A DNA stretch of 41,644 bases, from assembly GCF_003311635.1 (NCBI RefSeq), contig NZ_QEXL01000016.1:1-41644 (forward strand), given 5' to 3'. Numbering within the stretch: the stretch's first letter is position 1; each line of letters opens with the position of its first letter. The position numbers and the translations under genes are program-made. Below are positions 28,531-37,364 of the stretch, piece by piece. The stretch is from Novacetimonas cocois (GTDB lineage Bacteria; Pseudomonadota; Alphaproteobacteria; Acetobacterales; Acetobacteraceae). Below the pieces are notes generated by a model. It had not been told where the DNA came from and searched no databases. It saw only the letters and a program-made list of their open reading frames with translations.

Positions 28531-28849
28531 GTCTTTATCTCCATATTCCTGCGATGAAGGCGATAAACCTTCATATCCATTATTCATTTGAATGCTGAAT
28601 CCCCCCGGTTGCAACACCTTCCCGCCAGCATCCGGCCGGATGGGGAAAGGAATACATTCACAATCCCGTGTTCTTCCGCCGGCCTTCCGTCCCGGCCATT
28701 GCAAGAATCGCGTAGCGGCAATGACAGCCCGTGTTGTGGGTTGCGAAGGCGACCGGGACGGACTAGGCGTATTTTCCTGTTTCTTGCTCGGTAAAACCGG
28801 TTGGTCGGTCCTCTGATCCCCTGGGTCTTGCCAAAGGTGAAGCCGGATC
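28531..28849. promoter_or_regulatory. Divergent intergenic region, pqqA and permease promoters
   Basis: This 319-base gap separates pqqA (minus) from the permease gene (plus) and must hold both promoters. On the minus strand TTGCAA followed by TTCAAA and AT-rich bases is a weak candidate for pqqA. No strong operator-like palindrome or convincing gene was found. Confidence 0.4.
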
Positions 28850-30127
28850 ATGCCGCCCGAAGAGAACACGCCCACGTCCCCCCCGCCGCCTGCCGCCGCG
28901 CCATCGTACGAAAGCATGCAGCAGCACCGCGCGCGTGAGGTCATGCGTCATACGCGCATGGACCTCAAGACGGCCTGCCTTCTGGTGCTTTGCATCCTTG
29001 CCGTCTTCTATACGCTGTATTTCGCGGCCTCCATCATCCTGCCGATGATCCTGGCGCTGGTGGTGAACCTGCTGCTGTCCACGCCGATGCGCTTTTTGCA
29101 CCTGAAGCTGAAGCTGCCCAAGCCCCTGGCGGCCCTGCTGCTGATCCTTGGGGTCTTTGGCGTCGTGGGCGCCATCGGGACCGCCATTTCGGTGCCCGCC
29201 GCCGGGTGGATCGAACGCGCCCCCGAGGCGATGAGCGCGCTGGGCGACCGCCTCGCATTCCTGCGGGGGCCGATCCACCTGATCGGCACGGCGTCGGAGC
29301 GTATCGAGAACTTCATGACCATCGCGGGCAGTCACCTCGATCACACGGCCAAGGCCGGAGGGGACGAGTCCGAGCGCGTCGTGATGTCGGCGGCGCCGGC
29401 GGGTGGGGAGTTCAACAATTTCGGATCCTCCCTGCTGCTGGGAACGCGGGCGTTCGTGGGGCAGTTCTTCACGATGATCCTGATGCTGTTCTTCCTGCTG
29501 GCGCAGGGGGACAGCCTGTTGCGCCGGTTCGTGGAAATCATGCCCACCTTCGCGGACAAGCGGCGGACGGTCCAGATCGCCTATCAGATCGAACGCAACG
29601 TCTCGCTCTATCTGGCGACCATCACGATCATCAATTCGCTCGTCGGCCTTGCGAACATGCTGCAGTGCTGGCTGCTGGGCATGCCCAACCCGCTGCTGTG
29701 GGGGGTGATGGCGTTCCTGCTGAACTACATCCCCATCATCGGTCCCATGATGGGGATCACCGTCTATTTCCTCGTGGGGCTGTTCACCTTTCCCTCCGTC
29801 CTTCAGGCGGCGCTGCCGCCCGCGATCTACCTGTGCATCCACCTGACGGAAGGCGAGACGATCACCCCGATGGTGCTGGCGCGGCGCTTTACGCTCAATC
29901 CCGTGCTGGTGATGGGATCACTGATGTTCTGGGACTGGCTGTGGGGAATTGGCGGGGCGTTCCTGTCGGTGCCCCTGCTGGCGGTATTCAAGATCATCTG
30001 TGACCATGTCGATATCCTGACGCCCATAGGCCACATCGTCGGCGGACCGACCCGGGGGACGAATACCACGCCCCTCTTCACGCCCGACATGATTGACGAA
30101 GACGACAGCCAGCCACCGGGCGCGTAA
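28850..30127 (+). CDS. AI-2E family (PerM/YdiK-like) permease
   Basis: This 425-residue membrane protein belongs to the AI-2E/PerM transporter family, whose members export or exchange small solutes; the substrate here cannot be told. A Pro-rich cytoplasmic N-terminus (1-40) precedes two TM segments (LLVLCILAVFYTLYFAASII and a second hydrophobic stretch). A soluble central region follows (about 115-185), then further helices. The family signature PLLWGVMAFLLNYIPIIGPMMG is near residue 285, and a GGAFLSVPLLAVFKII ending is also typical. An AGGTGA ribosome site precedes the ATG. It converges on the FNR-type regulator gene across a dispersed repeat. Confidence 0.88.
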   Translation: MPPEENTPTSPPPPAAAPSYESMQQHRAREVMRHTRMDLKTACLLVLCILAVFYTLYFAASIILPMILALVVNLLLSTPMRFLHLKLKLPKPLAALLLILGVFGVVGAIGTAISVPAAGWIERAPEAMSALGDRLAFLRGPIHLIGTASERIENFMTIAGSHLDHTAKAGGDESERVVMSAAPAGGEFNNFGSSLLLGTRAFVGQFFTMILMLFFLLAQGDSLLRRFVEIMPTFADKRRTVQIAYQIERNVSLYLATITIINSLVGLANMLQCWLLGMPNPLLWGVMAFLLNYIPIIGPMMGITVYFLVGLFTFPSVLQAALPPAIYLCIHLTEGETITPMVLARRFTLNPVLVMGSLMFWDWLWGIGGAFLSVPLLAVFKIICDHVDILTPIGHIVGGPTRGTNTTPLFTPDMIDEDDSQPPGA

Positions 30128-30163
30128 GACCCGGCCTGAAAACAGTCCGTTGATAGGAAACAG

Positions 30164-30239
30164 GAGTTTTTGGGTGTCGCCTTTTTTCAAAAAGGCGACG
30201 TTCCTTGAAGCTTTTTGCAAAAAGCTTCACCAAAAACTT
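30164..30239. repeat. Three-way-junction repeat, copy 5 (orientation B)
   Basis: Outer arms GAGTTTTTGG (30164-30173, one G-T pair) and CCAAAAACTT (30230-30239) enclose GTCGCC...GGCGAC and GAAGCTTTTT...AAAAAGCTTC hairpins. It lies between the converging permease and FNR-type regulator genes. A further short hairpin, CAGGGGC/GCCCCTG, is at 30281-30296. Confidence 0.92.
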
Positions 30240-30327
30240 TTACGATTTCAGGGTACTATTTAAAATTGCCGCTTTCGCTGCAGGGGCCTGCCCCTGTGGC
30301 CGCACGAAACGGCGGGAGGTGCGGGGA

Positions 30328-31083
30328 TCAGTCCTCGCCCTCAGCTAGGCTTTCGAGTCGTTCCTGCGCAAGGAGGGTAATGGCATAGCCCTTGCCAACG
30401 TCGATCATCCCCTGCGCGCGCATCCAGCTCAGCGTACGGCTGACGGTTTCGATGGTCAGGCCCAGATAATCGGCGATATCGCCCCGCGTCATGGGCAAGT
30501 GAAGCTGCCCCTCGCTGTTCAGTTCGCCGTGGTTCGCCTGATCCAGCAGGAAACTGGCCACCCGCTCACGGGCGGTCTTGCGCCCCAGGAGAAGCATCTG
30601 GTTCTGGGCCGCAACCAGTTCGTTCGACGCCTCCTCAAGCAGGCGGCGTTCCATGCGGGGGAAATCATCCAGCAGGATGCGCATGCGTTCGCGCGAAAAA
30701 CGGCACAGCCGCACGGTATCGACCGCTTCGGCCCCGAAGGCGTAACGGTCGGACACCGCAAGCCCGAGGAAATGCCCCGGCCCGGCAAACCCCGTGATCT
30801 GCCGCCGCCCATCAGGCAGCGCCTTGAACAGCTTGACCGTGCCGGATGTCACGTTGAAGAAATCGGTCGCCGGCTCCCCTTCCTCGATGAAGCAGCGGCC
30901 GGGGGTCACGATGGTTTCCACTGCGGCTTCGGCCAGGCGGCCTATGTCTTCGTTCTCGATGGCGCTGCACACGCTGGAGGGGCGGACATTGCACATCTTG
31001 CAGAAATCTGCCTGAAGCCCGGCAGTGCCCATGACAAGACGCCGTGGTCGCTGCTCGAACTGGCACGAAGACGTATCCGGCAT
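30328..31083 (-). CDS. fnr: FNR-type oxygen-sensing regulator (Crp/Fnr family)
   Basis: This 251-residue regulator has the features of Fe-S FNR proteins, which bind DNA only when oxygen is low. Cys28, Cys31 and Cys39 (CKMCNVRPSSVC) and Cys127 (VRLCRF) match the four cluster ligands, with the CxxC-x7-C spacing common in alphaproteobacterial FnrL proteins. A cyclic-nucleotide-like beta-roll (about 45-130) and a long dimer helix follow. The recognition helix TIETVSRTLS has the E-x-x-S-R contacts expected for TTGAT half-sites. Two perfect TTGAT-N4-ATCAA sites lie nearby, one in its own upstream region. It is divergent from an acyltransferase-like gene and converges on the permease gene. Confidence 0.88.
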   Translation of the reverse strand: MPDTSSCQFEQRPRRLVMGTAGLQADFCKMCNVRPSSVCSAIENEDIGRLAEAAVETIVTPGRCFIEEGEPATDFFNVTSGTVKLFKALPDGRRQITGFAGPGHFLGLAVSDRYAFGAEAVDTVRLCRFSRERMRILLDDFPRMERRLLEEASNELVAAQNQMLLLGRKTARERVASFLLDQANHGELNSEGQLHLPMTRGDIADYLGLTIETVSRTLSWMRAQGMIDVGKGYAITLLAQERLESLAEGED

Positions 31084-31213
31084 GTTTTCCCCAATTCCCT
31101 GCTGTCACCCGATGTGACGTCATGTGGCGCCCGCGACGGGGCGCCCGCGCGGACACTAAGTTGGGCACCGGCAAATGACTGCTGCCCGAAAGCCCGGCAG
31201 TATGTATGACCCC

Positions 31214-31227
31214 TTGATATAAATCAA
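31214..31227. promoter_or_regulatory. Perfect FNR box 1
   Basis: TTGATATAAATCAA matches the FNR consensus TTGAT-N4-ATCAA exactly. It lies between the divergent fnr gene and the gene starting at 31298. The centre is 77 bases upstream of the latter and about 137 bases upstream of fnr. Confidence 0.85.
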
Positions 31228-31297
31228 TGCGGAGCCCCGATCCCGATCCGGTAAATCATGCAGGTCAATCATCTTCGGGCAAAGGATTCCGCCACCA

Positions 31298-31774
31298 GTG
31301 CATGGACGCTCTCCCCTGACGGTCCGGCGGCTTGGCGCTGCGGATATCCTGGTACTCTACCCCCTGATCCAGCATGCTTTTCCCGAAATGGAACGTCGGC
31401 GGTGGATGGACGTGGGGCGTCGCATGTCCGCGCGGCGCAAGCGCCCGCGACAGGGCATACTGGTCGCCCATTACGGGCCGCGCGGCCTGCCATGCGCCAT
31501 GGTGACCTACCGCCGCGATTTCGACATCCGCCTCGGGCAGGTGCTGACCAGCGACCATTACATCGTGATGACACCGGGCGATGCACAGCACGTCATGAAC
31601 GCCTTTCATCCGGTCATGGCGGAGCTGGCACGCGAACTGGGATGCCATGCAATACGCACAATGCAGCCCGTCACAAAAATGACAACCCACCCCCAAAAAG
31701 TGTGTCCTGACGAACACATAGTCGAAAGAACCCTGCTTTTAACGGAAATTAACGGTTTCTCTCCGCCTTCCTGA
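31298..31774 (+). CDS. Acetyltransferase-like (GNAT-like) small protein
   Basis: This 158-residue protein starts with GTG and has an AAGGA site eleven bases upstream. The N-terminal pattern LTVRRLGAADILVLYPLIQHAFPEME is like the first helix-strand of GNAT acetyltransferases, and GILVAHYGPRGLPCAMVTYRRD resembles their central strands. No clear acetyl-CoA P-loop (Q/RxxGxG/A) is present, so it may be a degenerate or different enzyme. A perfect FNR box lies 77 bases upstream, suggesting induction at low oxygen. A second FNR box follows its stop codon. The function is unknown. Confidence 0.6.
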   Translation: MHGRSPLTVRRLGAADILVLYPLIQHAFPEMERRRWMDVGRRMSARRKRPRQGILVAHYGPRGLPCAMVTYRRDFDIRLGQVLTSDHYIVMTPGDAQHVMNAFHPVMAELARELGCHAIRTMQPVTKMTTHPQKVCPDEHIVERTLLLTEINGFSPPS

Positions 31775-31788
31775 TTGATCCATATCAA
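31775..31788. promoter_or_regulatory. Perfect FNR box 2, upstream of ompW
   Basis: TTGATCCATATCAA matches TTGAT-N4-ATCAA exactly. The centre is 97 bases before the ompW start, and CATGAT near 31807-31812 could be the -10 box of an FNR-activated promoter. FNR control of ompW is known in enterobacteria. Confidence 0.85.
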
Positions 31789-31878
31789 GGTGCGATGTAA
31801 GCGCCCCATGATTGTTGCCATTCATCAAAATCAGTTGTTTGCGACGTTCAGTCGTCAGAACGAAAAGGTCCGCACCAG

Positions 31879-32664
31879 ATGAAGAAAATGCGTAATACTG
31901 CCGTTGTGGCGGCTCTGGGTGCCGCAGTTGTCGCACCCGTCGCGGGCCATGCTCAGACGACTGCGCCGTCCACCTATGTCAACGCCCCGCTGGCCGCCCC
32001 CGTCGCACCCTCGCGCCCGCATGGTCACTGTGGCATTTTTGAGACATGCGCCAGCACCAAGATCGGTCTGGGCAAGGGCGATTTCATGATCCGCCTGTCG
32101 GCCGTCGGCGTCCTGCCCGAAGACCGCGACAGCAAGGTCTGGCTGGATGGCAAGGCCCTGCCGGGCGCGCGCGTCAAGACGACCAATCAGGTCATGCCCG
32201 AACTGACGTTCGAATACTTCGTGACCGACAACATCTCCCTCGACCTGATCGCCACCAGCACCCGTCATGAAGTCGCGGGTGAAGGCGGCGCGCTGGGTGG
32301 CAAGACCGATGTCGGCAGCGCCTGGGTGCTGCCGCCGACGGTGACGGTCGCGTGGCATTTCCGTCCGCACAAGCGCCTGAACCCGTATGTGGGCGTGGGC
32401 GGCACGTTCATGTGGTTCCACAACATGAACGCCAGTGGCGCGCTGGGCCTGAACAAGCTGAACTCCGGCTTTACCGGTGGTCCGTCGATCAATGCCGGTG
32501 TCGATTACCAGCTGGTGGGCAACTGGTTCTTCAACTTCGACGTGAAGCAGATGTTCGTGCGCATGCACGCCTGGGCTGAAAACGACACCGAAACCCTGAA
32601 GGTCAAGGCCCACGACTCGCTGGACCCGACGGTCGTCTCTGCCGGTATCGCTTACCGGTTCTGA
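31879..32664 (+). CDS. ompW: OmpW-family outer-membrane protein
   Basis: OmpW is an eight-stranded outer-membrane barrel that passes small hydrophobic compounds, and in enterobacteria it is raised under low oxygen. This 261-residue copy has a signal peptide with a Lys/Arg start, a hydrophobic core AVVAALGAAVV and cleavage after AGHA. Mature-chain segments include FMIRLSAVGVLPEDRDS, TPELT-like strand PELTFEYFVTDNISLDLIA, and PTVTVAWHFRPHKRLNPYVGVGGTF. It ends in the barrel-type aromatic terminus AYRF. It heads a tight plus-strand unit with hemN, whose start is five bases after its stop, and is preceded by an FNR box. Confidence 0.88.
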   Translation: MKKMRNTAVVAALGAAVVAPVAGHAQTTAPSTYVNAPLAAPVAPSRPHGHCGIFETCASTKIGLGKGDFMIRLSAVGVLPEDRDSKVWLDGKALPGARVKTTNQVMPELTFEYFVTDNISLDLIATSTRHEVAGEGGALGGKTDVGSAWVLPPTVTVAWHFRPHKRLNPYVGVGGTFMWFHNMNASGALGLNKLNSGFTGGPSINAGVDYQLVGNWFFNFDVKQMFVRMHAWAENDTETLKVKAHDSLDPTVVSAGIAYRF

Positions 32665-32668
32665 TGAC

Positions 32669-34039
32669 ATGAACGTGGCAGATCCCGCCGCGCTGCTGGC
32701 GCGGTACGCCCGGAACCTGCCACGTTACACCAGCTATCCCACGGCGGCGCAGTTCACTGATGCCGTGGGGCCGGATGACGCGCGGCAATGGCTGCGCGCC
32801 GTGCGACCGGGCGATCCGGTCTCCCTCTACCTCCATGTTCCCTTCTGCGACACGCTGTGCCGCTTCTGCGGGTGCAATACCGCCGTCCTGCGCAGCGCCG
32901 ACGCCCGGGCCGCCTATGCCGCCCTGCTGATCGAGGAACTGCGCCGGGTTGTCGAACTGATCGGCACCGGCCATCCCGTCTCCCACCTGCAATGGGGGGG
33001 CGGAACACCCACCACGCTGCCGGTGGGCACGCTGCGGCAGGTCATGCAGACCATCCGCAGCAGCTTTGCCGTGTTGCCCGACGCGGAAACCAGCATCGAA
33101 ATCGACCCGCGCCACCTTCCCGCGCATTACCCTGCCGTGCTTCGCGAACTGGGCTTCAACCGCGCCAGCCTGGGCGTGCAGGACATCGATCCCGCCGTGC
33201 AGGAAGCCTGCGGTCGCATCCAGAGCCTGGAGCAGACGCGCGCCTGTATCGACATGCTGCGTAACGAGGGGATCGGTTCGATCAACATCGACCTGATCTA
33301 TGGCCTGCCGCGCCAGACGGTGGCTGGCGTGCGCGACACGGCCACCGCAATCGCGGCGCTGGCGCCCGACCGGCTGGCGGTTTTCGGTTATGCCCACGTG
33401 CCGTGGAAACAGAAACGCCAGAACCTGATGCCCACAGGGCAGCTACCCGATCCCGCAGCCCGTTTCGCGCAGAGGGCGGCCATCCACGAAGCCCTGTGCG
33501 ATGCGGGATACATGCCCATCGGGCTGGATCATTACAGCCGCCCCGACGACCGCATGGCCACCGCGGCGCAAAGCGGCACGCTGCATCGCAATTTCCAGGG
33601 GTACACCACCGACCCGGCAGAGGTCCTCATCGGGGTGGGAGCCTCCGCAATTTCATCCTTTCCCCAGGGACTGACCCAGAACGCGATCTCCTCCGCCGCC
33701 TATGCGCGGCTGATCGGGGCGACACGCGACTGCCTGCCCGTGGTGCGCGGCGTCCGCCGCACGCCCGATGACCGGCTGCGTGCCGCGATCATCGAACGGC
33801 TGATGTGCGACATGGCGATCGACCTTGGCGATGTCATTCACCATCACGACCTGCCCCGGGATCATTTCCGCGACGAAATACGCGCCCTTGCCCACCTCGA
33901 GGCCGACGGGTTCGTCGCCATATCGGGGCAGCGACTCCATATCCCCGAAAAAGGCCGGCCCTTCCTGCGCCATGTCGCGGCCGTTTTCGACCGTCACCTA
34001 GACACGGACAGGCCCCAGCGCCACGCCAGCGGCGTCTGA
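32669..34039 (+). CDS. hemN: Oxygen-independent coproporphyrinogen III oxidase (HemN)
   Basis: HemN (456 residues) is a radical SAM enzyme that decarboxylates coproporphyrinogen III in haem synthesis without oxygen. The N-terminus RYTSYPTAAQF and the cluster motif HVPFCDTLCRFCGCNT, with Cys60, Cys64, Cys67 and the extra Cys69, are diagnostic of true HemN. WGGGTPTTL and EIDPRHLP also match. The C-terminal DHYSRPDDRMA and RNFQGYTTDP are family segments. It lies in a tight unit with ompW under a perfect FNR box, as expected for a gene used when the oxygen-requiring HemF fails. Confidence 0.95.
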   Translation: MNVADPAALLARYARNLPRYTSYPTAAQFTDAVGPDDARQWLRAVRPGDPVSLYLHVPFCDTLCRFCGCNTAVLRSADARAAYAALLIEELRRVVELIGTGHPVSHLQWGGGTPTTLPVGTLRQVMQTIRSSFAVLPDAETSIEIDPRHLPAHYPAVLRELGFNRASLGVQDIDPAVQEACGRIQSLEQTRACIDMLRNEGIGSINIDLIYGLPRQTVAGVRDTATAIAALAPDRLAVFGYAHVPWKQKRQNLMPTGQLPDPAARFAQRAAIHEALCDAGYMPIGLDHYSRPDDRMATAAQSGTLHRNFQGYTTDPAEVLIGVGASAISSFPQGLTQNAISSAAYARLIGATRDCLPVVRGVRRTPDDRLRAAIIERLMCDMAIDLGDVIHHHDLPRDHFRDEIRALAHLEADGFVAISGQRLHIPEKGRPFLRHVAAVFDRHLDTDRPQRHASGV

Positions 34040-34041
34040 GC

Positions 34042-34719
34042 ATGCCCCCGCATGGCGCCTCCACCGGTCCCGTGACGCATCAGGATGCCTATACCTCCGT
34101 GATCGGCGCCCTGACGGCGGCGCGCCACGCCGTTGCGCCGTTTCCCCACTGGCACATGGAAAACGTCCTGCCACCGTCGGTGACGGCAGCACTGCTGGCA
34201 TGGGATCCGGGCGCGACATTCCATGCGGGCGAAAATGACGGACGGCGAGACGTGCGCAATGGCAGGCGCATTTTCGTAACGCCCGCCGTCCGCGACCGTG
34301 ATGCGGACCTGGACCTGCTTGCCCACCTGTTCGACGCGCCCGCCGCGCGACGGCATTTCGAACGGACGTGCCATATCGATCTGGCCCATACGTTCCTGCG
34401 CCTTGAACTGTGTCTCGATACGGACGGATTCTGGCTCAGCCCCCACACCGATATCGGGGCCAAGCGCCTGACGCTGCTGATCTCCCTGTCCATCGACCCC
34501 GACGCGCATGAATGGGGCACCGACCTTCTGACCCCGCAGGGCCGGCCGGTGGCCCGGGCGTCGGGCGCGTTCAATTCCGGGCTGCTGTTCATTCCGTCGG
34601 ACCGGTCATGGCACGGCTTCGTGCGGCGTCCCATCACCGGCCTGCGCCGGACGCTGATCGTCAATTATGTCGGTCCCGAATGGCAGTCGCGGGGCGAACT
34701 GGCCTTTCCCCCGCAGTAG
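34042..34719 (+). CDS. 2-oxoglutarate/Fe(II) oxygenase-like protein
   Basis: This 225-residue protein has the iron-binding triad of the 2-oxoglutarate-dependent oxygenase superfamily: HTD in SPHTDIGAKRLTLLISL, a distal His in WHGF, and an Arg in LRRTLIVNYVG for the oxoglutarate carboxylate. The N-terminal half has PFPHWHMENVLPPSVTAALL, typical of prolyl-hydroxylase-like domains. The substrate is unknown. The start at 34042 is two bases after the hemN stop, so it belongs to the ompW-hemN unit. An oxygen-using enzyme in a low-oxygen operon is unexpected. A hairpin ATATCCACG/CGTGGATAT at 34738-34761 follows the gene, without a T tract. Confidence 0.78.
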   Translation: MPPHGASTGPVTHQDAYTSVIGALTAARHAVAPFPHWHMENVLPPSVTAALLAWDPGATFHAGENDGRRDVRNGRRIFVTPAVRDRDADLDLLAHLFDAPAARRHFERTCHIDLAHTFLRLELCLDTDGFWLSPHTDIGAKRLTLLISLSIDPDAHEWGTDLLTPQGRPVARASGAFNSGLLFIPSDRSWHGFVRRPITGLRRTLIVNYVGPEWQSRGELAFPPQ

Positions 34720-34890
34720 CCGCCGGAACGGGAAACCATATCCACGTCCGCCCGTGGATATATGCATCATGCACGATACACATGCACAAAAGCTTTATTC
34801 CCGTTTCAAACGGTTCTAGGAAGCGTTGCTACATGTGGTATCCCACCTATCCATGTCATCCCGGTCATGACGCAAGAGGACAGATTAGGT

Positions 34891-36528
34891 ATGAGCGAAA
34901 ACCCGCGCGAGATTATGGAATTCGACGTCGTAATCATCGGCGGCGGCCCATCCGGACTGACGACGGCCATCCGATTGCGTCAGCTTGCCCCCGACACCAG
35001 CGTCTGCCTGATTGAAAAGGGCAGCGAGATCGGGGCGCATATCCTGTCCGGCGCGGTGATCGAGCCGCGCGCGCTCGATGAACTCCTGCCGCACTGGCGC
35101 GACAGCGGCGCGCCGCTGAACACCCCCGTCAGCGAGGAGCACATGCTCTACCTGACGCAGACGCGTGGCTATCGCGTGCCGATGCTGGACCGCGTGATGC
35201 CGCACATGCGCAACCACGGCAATTATATCGCAAGCCTTGGCGAAGTATGCCGCTGGCTCGCGACGCAGGCCGAGGCCATGGGCGTAGAAATCTATCCCGG
35301 TTTCGCAGGGGCGGAGGTCCTGACCGAAAACGGGCGCGTGGTGGGTGTCGCGACGGGCGACATGGGCATCGGCCGCGATGGCAAGCCGGGTGACAATTAT
35401 GCACCGGGAATGGAACTGCGCGCGAAATACACCATCTTCGCCGAAGGCTGCCGCGGGTCGCTGACCAAGCAGGTCATGCAGATGTACAACCTGCGCAAGG
35501 GCGTCGATCCCCAGACCTATGGGCTGGGCATCAAGGAACTGTGGGAAATCCCCGCCGAACTGCACCGCCCCGGCCTGGTGCAGCACAGCTTTGGCTGGCC
35601 GCTGGATGATCGCACCTATGGCGGGGCGTGGATGTACCATTTCGGGGAAAACCTCGTCTCCTACGGCTTTGTCGTGGGGCTGGATTACCCCAACACCTGG
35701 CTTTCCCCGTTTGACGAAATGCAGCGCGTGAAACTGCATCCCTCCTTCCGTCCGTATTTCGAGGGCGGGCGTCGCCTGTCCTATGGCGGACGCGCCCTGT
35801 CCGAAGGCGGGCTGCAGTCCATTCCCCGCCTGACCTTTCCCGGCGGCATGCTGGTGGGTGACACGGCGGGCTTCCTCAACGTGCCCAAGATCAAGGGCAC
35901 GCATACCGCGATGAAGTCGGGCATGCTGGCGGCCGAGGCCGTGGCGGAGGCCTTCCTGACCAACCGGGTGGAACCGGGTTCCTATACGCGGCGCATCCGG
36001 GAATCGTGGCTGTGGGACGAACTGCGCGGCGTGCGCAACATCCGCCCAGCCTTCGCGCGCTTCGGCATGAAGGGCGGCGCGCTGTATTCGGGCATTGACG
36101 CGATGCTGCTGCGCGGGCGGGCACCGTGGACGCTCCATACCCGCCATGCCGATAACGAGACGCTGGAGCCTGCCTCCATCTCGCCGAAAATCGATTATCC
36201 CAAGCCGGACGGCAAGGTCACGTTCGACAAGCTGTCCTCCGTCTTCCTGTCGAACACCAACCATGAGGAAGACCAGCCCGTGCACCTGAAGGTGCGCAGC
36301 ATGTCCATGTGGAAGACCGTCAACTGGGACGTGTTCCGCTCCCCCGAAAGCCGCTACTGCCCTGCGGCGGTGTATGAGGTCGTGGACGAGGAAACGAACC
36401 CCACGCTGCAGATCAACGCGCAGAACTGCGTCCACTGCAAGACATGCGACATCAAGGACCCGACCCAGAACATTGACTGGGTGACGCCCGAAGGGTCCGG
36501 CGGTCCGAACTACCCCGGCGGCATGTAG
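34891..36528 (+). CDS. etfD: Electron-transfer flavoprotein:ubiquinone oxidoreductase
   Basis: ETF-QO (545 residues) passes electrons from reduced ETF to ubiquinone at the inner membrane. The N-terminal FAD motif is VVIIGGGPSGLTTAIRL, followed by IEKGSEIGAHILSGAVIEP. GMLVGDTAGFLNVPKIKGTHTAMKSG is the second FAD signature. The C-terminal [4Fe-4S] domain has CPAAVYE and CVHCKTCDIKDP, and ends GGPNYPGGM, as in the family. Length is normal. ATG 34891 is preferred to in-frame ATGs upstream because it has GAGG and gives the typical short N-terminus. The two ETF subunits are encoded next. The hydrolase family gene at 20327 and similar acyl-CoA enzymes elsewhere may supply the electrons. Confidence 0.95.
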   Translation: MSENPREIMEFDVVIIGGGPSGLTTAIRLRQLAPDTSVCLIEKGSEIGAHILSGAVIEPRALDELLPHWRDSGAPLNTPVSEEHMLYLTQTRGYRVPMLDRVMPHMRNHGNYIASLGEVCRWLATQAEAMGVEIYPGFAGAEVLTENGRVVGVATGDMGIGRDGKPGDNYAPGMELRAKYTIFAEGCRGSLTKQVMQMYNLRKGVDPQTYGLGIKELWEIPAELHRPGLVQHSFGWPLDDRTYGGAWMYHFGENLVSYGFVVGLDYPNTWLSPFDEMQRVKLHPSFRPYFEGGRRLSYGGRALSEGGLQSIPRLTFPGGMLVGDTAGFLNVPKIKGTHTAMKSGMLAAEAVAEAFLTNRVEPGSYTRRIRESWLWDELRGVRNIRPAFARFGMKGGALYSGIDAMLLRGRAPWTLHTRHADNETLEPASISPKIDYPKPDGKVTFDKLSSVFLSNTNHEEDQPVHLKVRSMSMWKTVNWDVFRSPESRYCPAAVYEVVDEETNPTLQINAQNCVHCKTCDIKDPTQNIDWVTPEGSGGPNYPGGM

Positions 36529-36612
36529 GCACATGCCCGTGGACGCCAGCGCCTGCCGCATGGCGTCCCTCCTTTCCCATCCCCCATCCAGCCACAGACA
36601 GGAAGAGACGTG

Positions 36613-37362
36613 ATGAAGGTTCTTGTCCCCGTAAAGCGCGTGATCGACTATAATATCAAGCCACGCGTGAAGGCCGACGGCACCGGCGTTGAAACCGCCG
36701 GCGTCAAGATGTCGATGAACCCGTTCGACGAAATCGCAGTGGAAGAGGCCGTCCGCCTGAAGGAAAAGGGCGTTGTCACGGAAATCGTGGCCATTTCCAT
36801 TGGCGAGCCCAAGGCGCAGGACACGCTGCGTACCGCCATGGCCATGGGGGCGGACCGTTCCATCCTGGTGGAAACCGACGCGGTGACCGAGCCCCTGGCG
36901 GTGGCGAAGGTGCTCAAGGCGCTGGTGGAAAAGGAAAAGCCCGATCTGGTGATCCTGGGCAAGCAGGCCATCGATGACGACATGAACGCCACGGGCCAGA
37001 TGCTGGCCGGGCTGCTGGGCTGGCCGCAGGGCACGTTCGCCAGCAAGGTGGAGATCACCGATGGCAAGGCCATGGTCACGCGCGAAATCGATGGCGGCCT
37101 GCAGACCGTCGCGCTCACGCTGCCGGCCATCGTCACGGCGGACCTGCGCCTGAACGAGCCGCGCTATGCCTCGCTGCCGAACATCATGAAGGCACGCAAG
37201 AAGCCGATGGAAAAAATCACGCCCGCCGAGGTGGACGTGGACATGACCCCCCGCCTGAGCATCGTGTCGGTGGCCGAACCCACGGGACGCAAGGCGGGCA
37301 TCAAGGTGGATTCCGCAGCGGAACTGGTCGCGAAGCTGCGTAACGAAGCAAAGGTGATCTGA
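36613..37362 (+). CDS. etfB: Electron-transfer flavoprotein beta subunit
   Basis: EtfB (249 residues) forms the ETF heterodimer, which carries electrons from acyl-CoA dehydrogenases to ETF-QO. The N-terminus [13 protein letters not shown] and the signature [22 protein letters not shown], and later [33 protein letters not shown] (the AMP-binding region), are diagnostic. The start is ATG 36613 with AGGAAGAG upstream; a GTG directly before it is in frame. etfA begins two bases after its stop. Confidence 0.96.
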   Translation: MKVLVPVKRVIDYNIKPRVKADGTGVETAGVKMSMNPFDEIAVEEAVRLKEKGVVTEIVAISIGEPKAQDTLRTAMAMGADRSILVETDAVTEPLAVAKVLKALVEKEKPDLVILGKQAIDDDMNATGQMLAGLLGWPQGTFASKVEITDGKAMVTREIDGGLQTVALTLPAIVTADLRLNEPRYASLPNIMKARKKPMEKITPAEVDVDMTPRLSIVSVAEPTGRKAGIKVDSAAELVAKLRNEAKVI

Positions 37363-37364
37363 TC

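Noticed and set aside
31265-31717. 150-codon minus-strand frame opposite the GNAT-like gene
   Set aside because: The plus-strand frame has a ribosome site, an FNR box and fold-like patterns; the antisense frame has none.
34885-36561. 558-codon minus-strand frame opposite the ETF-QO gene
   Set aside because: It is antisense to a clearly identified enzyme and has the His/Arg/Gln-rich composition of a shadow frame.
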